Shown in pieces: positions 26,944 to 36,869 of a DNA stretch of 64,000 nucleotides. The notes beneath the pieces were generated by a model. That model worked only from the letters and a program-made list of their open reading frames with translations. It was not told the DNA's origin and did not search any database. The stretch lies in assembly GCF_030159995.1 (NCBI RefSeq), contig NZ_BSNM01000015.1:1-64000 (forward strand), written 5' to 3'. Each line of letters opens with the position of its first letter. The stretch's first letter is position 1. The position numbers were made by a program, and so were the translations under genes. The DNA comes from Litoribrevibacter albus. Lineage in GTDB: Bacteria > Pseudomonadota > Gammaproteobacteria > Pseudomonadales > Litoribrevibacteraceae.

Positions 26944-27693
26944 TTAGCTTTTCAACGACTGAACAACTTGCTTGAAGATACGTGGACTTGCCACAAAAGT
27001 ATCTTCACCAGGGCGTGGTGCACCCTTGGAATCACCAACCAATGCGCCGGCTTCTTTAGCAATCAGAATTGCAGCGTCCAACTTGGTTCTTGATCCTTTC
27101 ACGATTGCCGCTTCAGTTTTGCCAGAAGCCGCATAGGCAATTGATAACAGTGGGCTGTCGATGTCACACAGCTGATAGCCTGTTGCGCTTAGCTTCTGAG
27201 CAGTTTCAAAGTTTGCGCTGTTTAGGAAGTTTCCTGATACCACTTTACCAGCAACTGAGAAGTTGTCAGAGAAACGGATACGGCGATCATTGCTCTGAGC
27301 ACCACGACCTTTTGATGCAGTAAACTCTTCTTGTGTTGCTGGATTAATAATAACGGCGTGTTCAGCAACATCGCGGAAGTAGTAGGTCACAGCAAGTGCG
27401 TAACTTGGAATTTGTCGGATGTATTGACTTTGAGAGTCTAGAATTTGGATTTCCCAGCGGGATTGAGCGGCACTGTCACCAATCGCATCAAACTGACCCA
27501 CGATGTAATGTTCTGGGTAGCTTTTAGCAAGTAGGCGAATAATCTGTTGTTCTGCATTGCGAAGATAGCTTGGCAGAATGGATGCAAGTGGTTTTCCTTC
27601 ACGAATTTCGGAATCAAGACGATCCTGTCCAGACACAAGAGATTCAGCTGCGCGACGAGCCGCGCGCAGGGCATTATTCAGGTATGGGTGCAT
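26944..27693 (-). CDS. suhB: SuhB homologue with degenerate inositol-monophosphatase site
   Basis: A 249-residue member of the inositol monophosphatase family at the usual suhB position, divergent from trmJ. Against E. coli SuhB as I recall it, the N-terminus aligns without gaps to residue 68. The metal and catalytic positions are mostly lost. Asp44 becomes Leu44, Glu67 becomes Gln67 and Asp84 becomes Gln83. The DPLDGT motif reads QILDSQ, keeping only Asp86. The C-terminal WDxAAG motif reads KLDAAI. Phosphatase activity is therefore unlikely. E. coli SuhB also acts with NusA in ribosomal RNA antitermination, a role that does not need catalysis. I infer this one keeps that role. Confidence 0.85.
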   Translation of the reverse strand: MHPYLNNALRAARRAAESLVSGQDRLDSEIREGKPLASILPSYLRNAEQQIIRLLAKSYPEHYIVGQFDAIGDSAAQSRWEIQILDSQSQYIRQIPSYALAVTYYFRDVAEHAVIINPATQEEFTASKGRGAQSNDRRIRFSDNFSVAGKVVSGNFLNSANFETAQKLSATGYQLCDIDSPLLSIAYAASGKTEAAIVKGSRTKLDAAILIAKEAGALVGDSKGAPRPGEDTFVASPRIFKQVVQSLKS

Positions 27694-28001
27694 TGCGTAT
27701 TCACCTGGTTGGTTAACAGTACTTTTAAAAGAGCGGAGTATTTAAACTCGGGACCCGGCAATATTTTGAGAGAGGAAAAGACTTACAGAAACTCCTGAGC
27801 TCTCGTTTCGTACATTGCCTGATCAAAATTTGGGCGCATTATATCAGAAGCGTTAAAAAGGTCTAGCGACTTTCGAGTAAAGGTTTTTATTCGAATGTAT
27901 CTGTGGATTTGTTACACTGTCCGGCTTCTTTTACGTTGCATATTAGTTTTTAGTTACACGCAAGCAACGAGTCACATGCAAGCAATAAGGGGTTTAGCGT
28001 C
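27694..28001. other. 308-bp divergent region between suhB and trmJ
   Basis: No gene is recognised. It contains a minus-strand promoter candidate for suhB. The trmJ leader has a short direct repeat (CAAGCAA, near 27961 and 27979) and AAGGGG near its start codon. Confidence 0.5.
27838..27865 (-). promoter_or_regulatory. sigma-70 promoter candidate for suhB
   Basis: On the minus strand TAGACC and a perfect TATAAT are separated by 16 bp. The -10 is followed by the GC-rich discriminator GCGCCC. A discriminator of this kind is common at growth-rate-controlled promoters. Confidence 0.5.
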
Positions 28002-28778
28002 ATGACCGAACAAGATAAAGAGATAACGGCTTTGAGCTTTGATCTGCTATCAAATGTTCGTGTGGTGATGGTCAATACAACGCTTCCTGGCAACATTGGT
28101 TCTGCGGCAAGAGCAATGAAAACCATGGGTTTATCTGATTTGGTATTGGTTGATCCGAAAAAACCGATCAATGACGAGGCTGTGGCGCGTTCTTCTGGCG
28201 CAACCGATATTCTGGAAGCCGCGAGACAAGTTGCAACGCTGGATGAGGCTGTAGAGGATTGTAGCCTGGTGATCGGTACCAGTGCTCGTTCCAGAAGCAT
28301 TCCTTGGCCATTGTTAAATCCTCGTCAATGTGCAGAACGAACTATTCTGACATCGAAACGTCAAAAAGTTGCAATAGTATTTGGTCGTGAGGATCGAGGA
28401 TTAACGAATGAGGAACTGGCAAAGTGTCAGGCTCATGTTCATATCCCGACAAATCCGGATTACAGCTCGTTAAATATTGCATCGGCCATTCAGGTAATTT
28501 GTTACGAACTAAGAATGGCTGTGGAATCTGAAGTAAACCCGTCACCCGAATTTTGGGGGGTGGATTGGGATAAAGAATTGGCTTCGGCGCAAGAGATTGA
28601 TGGCTTTATCAATCACCTGGAAACGGTAATGGTGGAATCAGAGTTTCTTGATCCTGAAAACCCAAGATATGTAATGACTCGGTTAAGACGTTTATTTAAC
28701 CGAAGCTTACCTGATAAGGTAGAAATTAATGTATTGAGAGGTATCCTTTCCTCGATTTCGAGAAAAATGAAATCATAG
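28002..28778 (+). CDS. trmJ: tRNA (cytidine/uridine-32-2'-O)-methyltransferase
   Basis: A 258-residue SPOUT-class methyltransferase that modifies the ribose of tRNA position 32 using S-adenosylmethionine. It starts with VRVVMVNTTLPGNIGSAARAMKTMG, containing the N(T)xxxxNIGSxARA motif 1. The knot motifs VAIVFGREDRGLTNEE and IPTNPDYSSLNIASAIQV follow. The position next to suhB and before cysE-iscR matches other gammaproteobacteria. It is cytoplasmic. Confidence 0.94.
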   Translation: MTEQDKEITALSFDLLSNVRVVMVNTTLPGNIGSAARAMKTMGLSDLVLVDPKKPINDEAVARSSGATDILEAARQVATLDEAVEDCSLVIGTSARSRSIPWPLLNPRQCAERTILTSKRQKVAIVFGREDRGLTNEELAKCQAHVHIPTNPDYSSLNIASAIQVICYELRMAVESEVNPSPEFWGVDWDKELASAQEIDGFINHLETVMVESEFLDPENPRYVMTRLRRLFNRSLPDKVEINVLRGILSSISRKMKS

Positions 28779-28998
28779 AAATGGATAGCCCTGATGAGTG
28801 TTGATACGAAAGTATGTGTACACTTAGATAAGAGGTTGTGATTCATGAATATGAATCCGAACTAACTTCATTAAATGGTTATGTAGATATGCGCTTTATT
28901 AAACGACAGTTAATGATCAAGGAACGATGTTGTTGCTCTTAATTGATTTGAGAACCCGATTGAGTTTCCGTTAATTTAGATAAACAACAGAGAACATT

Positions 28999-29826
28999 AT
29001 GTTTAAACGTTTAAAAGAAGATATCCGCAGCGTATTTGATCGTGATCCGGCCGCGCGTAATTCCTTTGAGATTCTGACTAACTATCCTGGCGTACATGCC
29101 ATTTTGATGCATAGAGCGGCTCATGCTTTGTGGAAAAAAGACTTAAAACTGGCGGCGCGCAGCTTGTCGAGTTTCAGTCGTTTTGTCACAGGTATTGAGA
29201 TTCACCCTGGTGCGACCATTGGTCGTCGTTTCTTTATTGATCATGGCATGGGCGTTGTGATTGGTGAGACGGCTGAGATTGGTGATGATGTAACTTTGTA
29301 CCACGGTGTGACCTTAGGGGGGACGACGTGGAATAAAGGGAAACGTCATCCAACCTTGGAAGACGGAGTGGTTGTTGGCGCGGGTGCTAAGGTGCTTGGT
29401 CCGATTACGGTGCATAAAGGTGCCAAAATAGGGTCTAACTCGGTGGTCACCAAGGAAGTGCCTGAAGGCGCAACGGCAATCGGTATTCCTGGTCGTATCA
29501 TCCGTAAGCAAGATGAAACAACGGATGAGGCAGAGCGTCAGCGTCGAGCAATGGCCGAGCGTATTGGATTTGTGGCTTATGGTGAAACTCAAAATGTGAA
29601 TGACCCAATCGCCCAGTCAATTCGTGGTTTGTTAGATCATATTCTGGCTGTGGATCATAAGCTGGAGTCTATGTGCCAAGCACTTGAGAAACTTGATAGC
29701 AATTACCATGACGAAGCATTGCCTGAGTTGAACCCGGATGATTTTGCTGGTGTCACCAGTGATGACCGTCCGTCTGATGTGGTTGCTGAATTGTTATCTG
29801 AAGAGAATCGTAATAGTAACGATTAG
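28999..29826 (+). CDS. cysE: serine O-acetyltransferase
   Basis: A 275-residue enzyme that acetylates serine with acetyl-CoA, the first step of cysteine synthesis. A helical N-terminus precedes left-handed hexapeptide repeats ([41 protein letters not shown]). The catalytic histidine lies in DHG and the second in YHGVTLG. The C-terminal extension beyond about residue 180 is acidic and longer than in E. coli. The location directly before iscR fits a supply of cysteine for Fe-S cluster assembly. A stem-loop follows the stop codon. Confidence 0.94.
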   Translation: MFKRLKEDIRSVFDRDPAARNSFEILTNYPGVHAILMHRAAHALWKKDLKLAARSLSSFSRFVTGIEIHPGATIGRRFFIDHGMGVVIGETAEIGDDVTLYHGVTLGGTTWNKGKRHPTLEDGVVVGAGAKVLGPITVHKGAKIGSNSVVTKEVPEGATAIGIPGRIIRKQDETTDEAERQRRAMAERIGFVAYGETQNVNDPIAQSIRGLLDHILAVDHKLESMCQALEKLDSNYHDEALPELNPDDFAGVTSDDRPSDVVAELLSEENRNSND

Positions 29827-29837
29827 TTATCTTTCTA

Positions 29838-29860
29838 AGGCGCTGAGTTCTTCAGCGCCT
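29838..29860 (+). terminator. stem-loop after cysE
   Basis: AGGCGCTGA (29838-29846) and TCAGCGCCT (29852-29860) pair perfectly across a 5-base loop. The following sequence lacks a clear T-run, so termination may be partial. Confidence 0.55.
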
Positions 29861-30025
29861 CATATCTGCCCTTTATCCCGTTTGTGTGTTGATTTCTGCT
29901 TGGCTAGTGACAATCGTGTTCTACGGCTGTACAATGCCGCGCATTCCTATTATGGCTGGATTCCCAGCAATTCTAAGCTTCATTCATTTCTTTTTGTCTA
30001 ATAACCTAGTGTTTTGGTATGTCTT

Positions 30026-30057
30026 TTACTTGACTTAAATAGTCGGGTATTTATAAT
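30026..30057 (+). promoter_or_regulatory. iscR promoter with type-1 IscR box
   Basis: TTGACT (30030-30035) and TATAAT (30052-30057) with a 16-bp spacer make a strong sigma-70 promoter. The box at 30026-30050 matches the type-1 IscR consensus ATASYYGACTRWWWYAGTCRRSTAT at 23 of 25 positions, including both GACT and AGTC half-sites. It overlaps the -35 and spacer, so holo-IscR should repress the operon. Confidence 0.88.
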
Positions 30058-30096
30058 GATAGTCACTCTCGTGAACTGTAAATAGAGGTTGGTTCA

Positions 30097-30573
30097 ATGC
30101 GTTTGACAACCAAAGGTCGTTATGCAGTAACGGCGATGCTTGATTTAGCACTTCATGCCGAAAAAGGTCCTATCAGTCTGGCTGACATTTCTCAACGTCA
30201 GGGCATTTCTCTTTCTTATCTTGAACAGCTTTTTGCCAAGCTTCGTCGAAGTGGCTTGGTAAATAGTGTGCGTGGTCCTGGTGGTGGTTACCGATTAAGT
30301 CGTGATGGTTCTGAGATCTTTGTGGCTCAAGTAATTGATGCCGTTAGTGAGACCGTAGATACCACTCGTTGTGGTGGCACTGGTGGTTGTCAGGATGGTG
30401 ATCTCTGCCTGACTCATTATTTGTGGCAAGACCTCAGTGAACAGATTCATGAGTTTTTAAGTGGAATTTCACTGGCACAATTAGTGGCAAAAACTGAAGT
30501 GAGAGAAGTGGCTCAAAGACAAGATTTAAAACAGCGCCAAGGTATGCTGGATAACATTATTACGTCCATGTAA
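30097..30573 (+). CDS. iscR: Fe-S cluster-sensing transcriptional regulator
   Basis: A 158-residue Rrf2-family repressor. An N-terminal winged helix ([19 protein letters not shown]) precedes the cluster-binding set Cys92, Cys98 and Cys104 with His107, the same positions as in E. coli IscR. It binds a [2Fe-2S] cluster and in that form represses its own operon through the box upstream. Here the operon continues into iscS and the suf genes, so it should control the organism's main cluster-assembly system. Confidence 0.97.
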   Translation: MRLTTKGRYAVTAMLDLALHAEKGPISLADISQRQGISLSYLEQLFAKLRRSGLVNSVRGPGGGYRLSRDGSEIFVAQVIDAVSETVDTTRCGGTGGCQDGDLCLTHYLWQDLSEQIHEFLSGISLAQLVAKTEVREVAQRQDLKQRQGMLDNIITSM

Positions 30574-30664
30574 GCCATTGCGTTAAATTCTCTTTGATCA
30601 TTTTAATGGGGTGCAGTAGTCACTGTGTCTAAGACCATTTTTCTTGTACAGGGTGTTTAGGTAA

Positions 30665-31828
30665 ATGCGTACACCTATATATTTAGATTATGCAGCAACA
30701 GCTCCGGTCGATCCTCGGGTTGCTGAAAAAATGTATGATTGCCTGACGTTGGAAGGCAATTTCGGTAATCCTGCGTCTCGTTCTCATAAGTATGGTTGGT
30801 TGGCTGAAGAAGCTGTTGAGATCGCTCGCGGTCAGGTGGCGGATTTAATTAACGCCGATCCCAGAGAAATCGTTATTACCTCGGGTGCAACCGAATCGGA
30901 TAACCTGGCATTGAAAGGTGCTGCTCATTACTTATCTTCCGAACAAGGTGGCGCCAAAGGTAAACATCTTATTACTTCTGCTTATGAGCACAAGGCTGTG
31001 TTGGATAGCTGTAAAGCGCTGGAAGCTGAAGGTTTTGAGATTACCTACATTAAGCCTACGTCTGACGGCTTGATTTCTGTAGAAGATATAAGCGCAGCTA
31101 TTCGACCTGATACGCTGCTAGTTTCCGTTATGCATGTTAACAATGAGTTGGGCACAATTAATGATATTGCGGCCATTGGCCAGCTCTGTCGTTCGCGCTC
31201 TGTTTTGTTTCACGTAGATGCAGCTCAAAGCGTGGGTAAGATCCCTGTTGATGTGAAATCCATGAATGTGGATTTGATGTCGATTTCTGCTCATAAGCTC
31301 TATGGTCCAAAGGGTATCGGATGTTTATTTGTTCGTAGGGACCCTTCTGTTAAAATTCTCGCCCAAATTCATGGCGGTGGTCATGAACGTGGTATGCGCT
31401 CAGGTACTTTGGCTACCCATCAGATTGTAGGTATGGGTGAAGCGGCAGCCATCGCTTCGCGAGAACTGACTCAAGAAATGGAATACCTTACTGGATTACG
31501 AAATAAGCTCTGGCATGGTTTTCAGGCTTTAGATTGTGTGTCTGTTAATGGCACCTTAGATCGTCATATCCCAGGTATTTTGAATGTAAGTTTTTCCGGC
31601 GTGGATGGGGAAACCTTGTTGATGTCTTTGCATGACATCGCTGTAAGTACAGGCTCTGCGTGTACCTCAGCCACTGTTGAACCTTCTTATGTTCTGAAAA
31701 CGTTAGGCCTGAACGATGAACTGGCTCATGCCTCGATTCGTTTTTCAATTGGTCGGTTTACCACAGAAGAAGAAATTGATTACACCGTTAACAAGGTTGT
31801 TGAGGTGGTGAGTCGCCTTAAAAGCTAA
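30665..31828 (+). CDS. iscS: cysteine desulfurase, IscS type, lacking the C-terminal tail
   Basis: A 387-residue PLP enzyme that takes sulphur from cysteine. The N-terminus [14 protein letters not shown], the PLP lysine in [12 protein letters not shown] and the mobile catalytic cysteine in [17 protein letters not shown] are all intact. It ends VVSRLKS, whereas E. coli IscS continues about 20 residues into a tail (WEMYK...EWAHH) implicated in IscU binding. Other frames after the stop do not encode that tail. No iscU lies nearby. It could feed tRNA thiolation or the downstream Suf scaffold. Confidence 0.93.
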   Translation: MRTPIYLDYAATAPVDPRVAEKMYDCLTLEGNFGNPASRSHKYGWLAEEAVEIARGQVADLINADPREIVITSGATESDNLALKGAAHYLSSEQGGAKGKHLITSAYEHKAVLDSCKALEAEGFEITYIKPTSDGLISVEDISAAIRPDTLLVSVMHVNNELGTINDIAAIGQLCRSRSVLFHVDAAQSVGKIPVDVKSMNVDLMSISAHKLYGPKGIGCLFVRRDPSVKILAQIHGGGHERGMRSGTLATHQIVGMGEAAAIASRELTQEMEYLTGLRNKLWHGFQALDCVSVNGTLDRHIPGILNVSFSGVDGETLLMSLHDIAVSTGSACTSATVEPSYVLKTLGLNDELAHASIRFSIGRFTTEEEIDYTVNKVVEVVSRLKS

Positions 31829-31950
31829 GGCGATTCAAAACGGGTCAGACATATAGGCCCACAGGAATATAAATTATTAATACTGATTGCTTTTAGGCGG
31901 TAGTTGAAAGCGACGCTTGATTAGGAATCCCTGCTGAGGGGAGTAGTTTG

Positions 31951-33387
31951 ATGACTGAAGAAATTAACGAGTTAATCAAAAGTGAATACGAAGCTGGCTT
32001 TGTGACGGACATTGAGTCTGAGACATTGCCACCGGGTATCAATGAAGATGTTATTCGTTTTATCTCTAAGAAGAAAAACGAACCTGAGTGGTTGCTGGAA
32101 TGGCGCCTGAAGGCTTTCAATGTATGGCAGGAGATGGATGAGCCTAAATGGGCCCATGTTCATTATCCTGAAATCGATTTCCAGGCGGTATCCTATTATT
32201 CTGCGCCGAAAAGCATGGATGACAAACCTAAGAGCCTGGATGAAGTTGATCCTGAATTGCTTCGCACCTATGAAAAGCTGGGTATTCCTCTTCATGAACA
32301 AGAGATCCTGGCCGGTGTTGCTGTGGATGTGGTATTTGATTCTGTTTCTGTTGCCACCACATTCCGTGAAAAGCTAAAAGAAGCCGGTGTGATTTTCATG
32401 CCAATCAGTGAAGCGGTGCATGAGCATCCTGAACTGGTTCAGAAATATCTTGGTAGTGTCGTTCCTCAGAAAGATAACTACTATGCCGCGTTAAACAGTG
32501 CGGTATTTAGTGACGGTTCATTCGTTTACATTCCTAAGGGCGTGCGTTGTCCGATGGAGTTGTCCACATACTTCCGCATTAACGAACAAAATACAGGTCA
32601 GTTTGAACGTACCCTAATTGTTGCGGATGAGGGAAGTCACGTCAGTTATTTGGAAGGCTGTACCGCACCGATGCGTGACGAAAACCAATTGCACGCAGCG
32701 GTGGTTGAGCTGGTTGCGCTGGATAACGCTGAAATTAAGTACTCTACCGTTCAGAACTGGTATCCGGGTGATGCTGAAGGTAAAGGTGGTATTTATAACT
32801 TCGTGACCAAGCGTGGTGTTTGTCATACCAATGCTAAGATTTCCTGGACTCAGGTAGAGACAGGTTCTGCAGTAACCTGGAAATACCCAAGCTGTGTATT
32901 GAAAGGCGATAACAGTATTGGTGAATTCTATTCCGTTGCTTTGACTAACAACTACCAGCAAGCGGATACGGGAACCAAGATGATTCACTTGGGCAAGAAC
33001 ACCAAGTCGACCATCATCTCAAAAGGTATTTCAGCCGGTAAAAGCCAGAACGCCTATCGTGGCTTGGTTCGTATGAACCCGGGTGCAGAAGGTGCTCGTA
33101 ATTACACCCAATGTGATTCCTTATTGATTGGTGATAAGTGTGGTGCTCACACCTTCCCATACATCGAAAGTAAACACCCAAGCGCCGTTGTAGAGCATGA
33201 GGCGACGACATCTAAAGTGAGTGATGATCAGTTGTTCTTGTGTCAACAGCGTGGCATTGACGTCGAAAAAGCCGTTTCCATGATCGTGAACGGTTTTTGT
33301 AAAGAAGTATTCAAAGAGCTACCTATGGAATTCGCGGTTGAAGCAGGCAAGTTGCTTGAAGTCAGCCTAGAAGGTTCCGTAGGTTAA
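31951..33387 (+). CDS. sufB: Fe-S scaffold subunit SufB
   Basis: A 478-residue scaffold protein of the SufBC2D complex. It begins [24 protein letters not shown] and carries the beta-helix core with YLEGCTAP and the C-terminal [14 protein letters not shown] and [16 protein letters not shown]. Cysteines near those sites serve sulphur transfer and cluster assembly in E. coli. I start at the ATG at 31951; a TTG directly before it is in frame but less likely. GAGGGGAG lies upstream. It follows iscS by 122 bp and is followed by sufC. Confidence 0.96.
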   Translation: MTEEINELIKSEYEAGFVTDIESETLPPGINEDVIRFISKKKNEPEWLLEWRLKAFNVWQEMDEPKWAHVHYPEIDFQAVSYYSAPKSMDDKPKSLDEVDPELLRTYEKLGIPLHEQEILAGVAVDVVFDSVSVATTFREKLKEAGVIFMPISEAVHEHPELVQKYLGSVVPQKDNYYAALNSAVFSDGSFVYIPKGVRCPMELSTYFRINEQNTGQFERTLIVADEGSHVSYLEGCTAPMRDENQLHAAVVELVALDNAEIKYSTVQNWYPGDAEGKGGIYNFVTKRGVCHTNAKISWTQVETGSAVTWKYPSCVLKGDNSIGEFYSVALTNNYQQADTGTKMIHLGKNTKSTIISKGISAGKSQNAYRGLVRMNPGAEGARNYTQCDSLLIGDKCGAHTFPYIESKHPSAVVEHEATTSKVSDDQLFLCQQRGIDVEKAVSMIVNGFCKEVFKELPMEFAVEAGKLLEVSLEGSVG

Positions 33388-33419
33388 TCTGGTTTGATGA
33401 AGAGATAGAGAGAATATTA

Positions 33420-34169
33420 ATGTTAAGCATTAACGATTTGCAGGCAAAAGTAGAAGACAAAGACATTCTTAAAGGTCTGAATCTGGACATCAAACCAGGC
33501 GAAGTTCACGCGATTATGGGCCCGAACGGTGCTGGTAAGAGTACGTTGGGTAATGTGCTTTCTGGTCGTGAAGGCTATGAAGTGACGGGTGGTTCTGTTC
33601 AGTTTAAAGGTAAAGACCTGTTAGACATGGAACCAGAAGAGCGTGCTCGTGAAGGTTTGTTCCTTGCGTTCCAATATCCGGTTGAAATTCCGGGTGTATC
33701 GAATCTTGAGTTTTTGAAAGCATCTGTGGATGCGGTTCGTGAGCATCGTGGTCAAGAACCAATGGACTCTGTGAGCTTCATGAAGTTGGCTCGTGAGAAA
33801 TGTAAAGCGGTAAATCTTGATCAGAACTTCCTTAAGCGCGGTGTGAACGAAGGTTTCTCCGGCGGTGAGAAGAAGCGTAATGAAATCATGCAGATGATGT
33901 TGCTTGAGCCGTCGGTTTGTATTCTTGATGAAACCGATTCAGGTTTGGACATCGACGCGTTGCAGGTGGTGGCTGACGGTGTGAATTCTCAGCGTAGCCC
34001 GGATCGTTCTTTCATCGTTGTAACTCACTATCAGCGTTTGCTTGATTACATTGTGCCTGACTATGTACACGTTTTGGCGGGCGGTAAGATTGTGAAGTCT
34101 GGTGGCAAAGAACTTGCGCTAGAGCTTGAAGAGAAAGGCTACAGCTGGATTGACGAAGAGGTCGCGTAA
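33420..34169 (+). CDS. sufC: Fe-S assembly ATPase SufC
   Basis: A 249-residue ABC-type ATPase that powers the SufBC2D scaffold. Walker A is GPNGAGKST, the signature is FSGGEKKRNEI, and Walker B is VCILDETDSGLD, with the switch histidine in VVTHYQRLL. It is soluble, with no membrane partner, as expected for SufC. The gene is 32 bp after sufB and 3 bp before sufD, so the three are co-translated. Confidence 0.97.
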   Translation: MLSINDLQAKVEDKDILKGLNLDIKPGEVHAIMGPNGAGKSTLGNVLSGREGYEVTGGSVQFKGKDLLDMEPEERAREGLFLAFQYPVEIPGVSNLEFLKASVDAVREHRGQEPMDSVSFMKLAREKCKAVNLDQNFLKRGVNEGFSGGEKKRNEIMQMMLLEPSVCILDETDSGLDIDALQVVADGVNSQRSPDRSFIVVTHYQRLLDYIVPDYVHVLAGGKIVKSGGKELALELEEKGYSWIDEEVA

Positions 34170-34172
34170 GTC

Positions 34173-35546
34173 ATGACAGAAGCGGTAAATCAAACATTTG
34201 ACTATGCAGCGCAAGCCGCTCAGTTTGCTGAGCAAACGTCTGCGCCTGCATGGCTGGATTCTTTAAAAGCTGAAGGTGTTAAAGCCTTTGGTGAATATGC
34301 CTGGCCAACTCGTAAAACAGAACATTGGAAATACACCAATTTGTCGGCGTTGACGAAAGCGAACTTTGCTCAAGCAGCGCCTGCAAATTCAGCCGACCTT
34401 TCTGAGGCAGTAGCAAAACCGTTATTCGATATTGAAGGCTTGGATGCGGCTCAATTGGTATTCATCAACGGTTCTTTCAGCAGTCATTTGTCGACTGGCA
34501 TCGAAGAACTGAAGGCTCTGGATTCTGTTGAAGTGGTTCGTTTTTCAGAAGCTAATGAAGAGCAGCAGCAATCAATTACCTCTCATCTTGGATCGATTAC
34601 TCTGAACGATCAGCATATGTTCAGTGCTTTGAATGCGGGTCAACTTGAAGATGGTGTGTTTGTTCGTTTTCTTAAAAATAAGAAAACAGACAAGGCGATT
34701 CAGGTTGTTCATTTGACGACCGCGCAAGATCAAGCGTTTTCAGTGAATGCCCGTTTGTTGGTTGTTTCTGAAACCGGTTCGCAAGGTGTTGTTGTTGAAA
34801 GCTTTGTATCGGATGACGAAAGTCAGTCTGCTTTGGTGAACAGTTTGACCGAGTGTAAGCTGGAGGATAACGCTAAGTTATTCCATTATCGCTTACAACT
34901 GGAGCAAGAAGACATCATTCACGTTGGCGGTATGCACGTTGCGCAGCAAGCTTCAAGTCAACTTGAAAGCTTTCATGTGGGGCTTGGCGGTAAAGTTAAG
35001 CGCGTAGATATCGTGGTGAATCATGAAGGTCCAGGTGCGCACTGTGATCTGAAGGGGGTTTATCTTCCTCAGAATAATCAGCATATCGATTATCACACCT
35101 GCATTGAGCACAAGGTTCCTCACTGTACAACGGATGAAGTATTCCGAGGCATCATTGCAGATCAAGCCAAGGCCGTATTTAACGGAAGAATTCATATTCA
35201 TCCAGATGCACAGAAGACCTTGGCTGAATTAAATAACCGTAATTTGTTGCTATCGAACAAAGCGGAAATCAATACCAAGCCTGAGTTGGAAATTTACGCC
35301 GATGACGTGCGTTGTGCTCATGGTGCAACCATTGCTCAGTTGGATGAGAAGGCGATGAGCTACATGTTGTCTCGTGGTATTTCTCGTCAGGAAGCGGAAG
35401 TGATGTTGAGCTTCGGATTCATTAACGAGTTGTTGGATGATCTTGCTCATCACCCGATTCAGGAAAAATTACGCCCAATCCTTGCGCAATTATTCGATAA
35501 AGAGCGGTTTGGTAAAGATAAGTCATTAACAAGGCATATCGTATGA
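34173..35546 (+). CDS. sufD: Fe-S scaffold subunit SufD
   Basis: A 457-residue SufB paralogue that completes the scaffold. The N-terminal region includes the ARTEHWKYTNL-like segment (PTRKTEHWKYTNLSAL), then a beta-helix core. The C-terminal part reads IHPDAQKTLAELNNRNLLLSN and DDVRCAHGATIAQLDEKAMSYMLSRG, which includes the conserved histidine region used for iron acquisition. Its stop overlaps the sufS start by 4 bp (ATGA). Confidence 0.95.
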   Translation: MTEAVNQTFDYAAQAAQFAEQTSAPAWLDSLKAEGVKAFGEYAWPTRKTEHWKYTNLSALTKANFAQAAPANSADLSEAVAKPLFDIEGLDAAQLVFINGSFSSHLSTGIEELKALDSVEVVRFSEANEEQQQSITSHLGSITLNDQHMFSALNAGQLEDGVFVRFLKNKKTDKAIQVVHLTTAQDQAFSVNARLLVVSETGSQGVVVESFVSDDESQSALVNSLTECKLEDNAKLFHYRLQLEQEDIIHVGGMHVAQQASSQLESFHVGLGGKVKRVDIVVNHEGPGAHCDLKGVYLPQNNQHIDYHTCIEHKVPHCTTDEVFRGIIADQAKAVFNGRIHIHPDAQKTLAELNNRNLLLSNKAEINTKPELEIYADDVRCAHGATIAQLDEKAMSYMLSRGISRQEAEVMLSFGFINELLDDLAHHPIQEKLRPILAQLFDKERFGKDKSLTRHIV

Positions 35547-36805
35547 CGACTGGTGTTGCAGAAGTAGTTGCTGAAGGCGCTTCAAAAGCGTTGGATTTGG
35601 AAACTATCCGTAAGGATTTTCCAATTTTAGATCAGCTGGTGAATGGTCATCCATTGGTGTATCTGGATAATGCAGCCACCACGCAGAAACCGAAAGCTGT
35701 GATGGATGCGCTGTCTAAGTACTATTCGAACGATAACTCCAATGTGCATCGCGGTGCACATGAGTTGAGCGATCGAGCGACTCAGGCATTCGAAGATGCT
35801 CGTGTTGTTGTTCAGAAATTCCTTAATGCTGAGGCCTCTGAAGAAATCATCTGGACGCGTGGTACAACCGAAAGCATTAACTTAGTTGCTCAGACCTTCG
35901 GTCTGGCCAATGTTAAAGCTGGAAATAATGTGATTATTTCAGCGATGGAGCATCACTCTAATATTGTGCCTTGGCAGATGTTGTGTGAGCGTACCGGAGC
36001 TGAGCTGCGAGTTATCCCTGTGAATGATCAGGGTGAATTACAGTTTGATGAGTTCTTGAAATTGTTGGATGCAGAAACTGCGTTAGTATCTGTAGTTCAC
36101 GTATCGAACGCATTAGGTAGCATTAACCCAGTCAAGGAAATCATCGATGCAGCGCATCAGCAAAATGCCAAAGTATTGATTGATGGCGCTCAGGCTGTGG
36201 CGCATTGGGCTGTAGATGTTCAAGCGTTGGATTGCGATTTTTACGCGTTCTCAGGTCACAAGCTGTTTGGTCCAACTGGCATTGGCGTACTTTATGGTAA
36301 GAAAGCCCTGTTAGATGCAATGCCTCCGTATCAGTTCGGCGGCGAGATGATCGAGCAAGTGAGCTTCTCTGGCACCACTTTCAACAAGTTGCCGTATAAA
36401 TACGAAGCTGGTACTCCAAACATTGCGGGTGCGATTGGTCTTGCCGCAGCGATCAAGTATTTGGAAGCCTTGGATCGTTCTGCGTTAGCAGCACACGAAG
36501 ATGCACTTCTGGAGCACGCCAAGAAACGTGCAGCAGAAATTCCTGAAATTCAGCTAGTGGGCACTGCTGAGAAAAAAGCGAGTGTGTTGAGCTTCTTGAT
36601 TAAAGGTGCACACCCACACGATGTGGGAACTTTGTTGGATCAGCAAGGGGTTGCGGTTCGTACCGGGCATCACTGTGCTATGCCGATTATGGATCAGTAT
36701 TGCATTCCTGGAACGGTACGTGCGTCCTTTACCTTCTATAACACCATAGAAGAAGTTGATGCGCTGTTTGATGCCATCAATAAAGTGAAGATGTTTTTGT
36801 TATAA
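35543..36805 (+). CDS. sufS: cysteine desulfurase SufS
   Basis: A 420-residue type II desulfurase that passes persulfide sulphur to SufE. VYLDNAATTQKP is the N-terminal signature, the PLP lysine lies in FSGHKLFGPTG, and the catalytic cysteine in VRTGHHCAMPIM. The N-terminus is some 15 residues longer than that of E. coli. This is the second desulfurase of the operon, in addition to IscS, and it has its partner SufE downstream. Confidence 0.95.
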   Translation: MTTGVAEVVAEGASKALDLETIRKDFPILDQLVNGHPLVYLDNAATTQKPKAVMDALSKYYSNDNSNVHRGAHELSDRATQAFEDARVVVQKFLNAEASEEIIWTRGTTESINLVAQTFGLANVKAGNNVIISAMEHHSNIVPWQMLCERTGAELRVIPVNDQGELQFDEFLKLLDAETALVSVVHVSNALGSINPVKEIIDAAHQQNAKVLIDGAQAVAHWAVDVQALDCDFYAFSGHKLFGPTGIGVLYGKKALLDAMPPYQFGGEMIEQVSFSGTTFNKLPYKYEAGTPNIAGAIGLAAAIKYLEALDRSALAAHEDALLEHAKKRAAEIPEIQLVGTAEKKASVLSFLIKGAHPHDVGTLLDQQGVAVRTGHHCAMPIMDQYCIPGTVRASFTFYNTIEEVDALFDAINKVKMFLL

Positions 36806-36869
36806 GCAACCTGAGGGTTGCGCTTGATTTGCTGTGTCTAATCAAGATTTAAATCAGAGATAAATATAC

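Noticed and set aside
26944-27693. Frameshift or misassembly as the cause of the altered SuhB motifs
   Set aside because: The N-terminal half aligns to E. coli SuhB without gaps and the altered residues are scattered substitutions in an intact frame.
31829-31950. Frameshift as the cause of the missing IscS tail
   Set aside because: The sequence after the stop, read in the other frames, does not encode the WEMYK...EWAHH tail.
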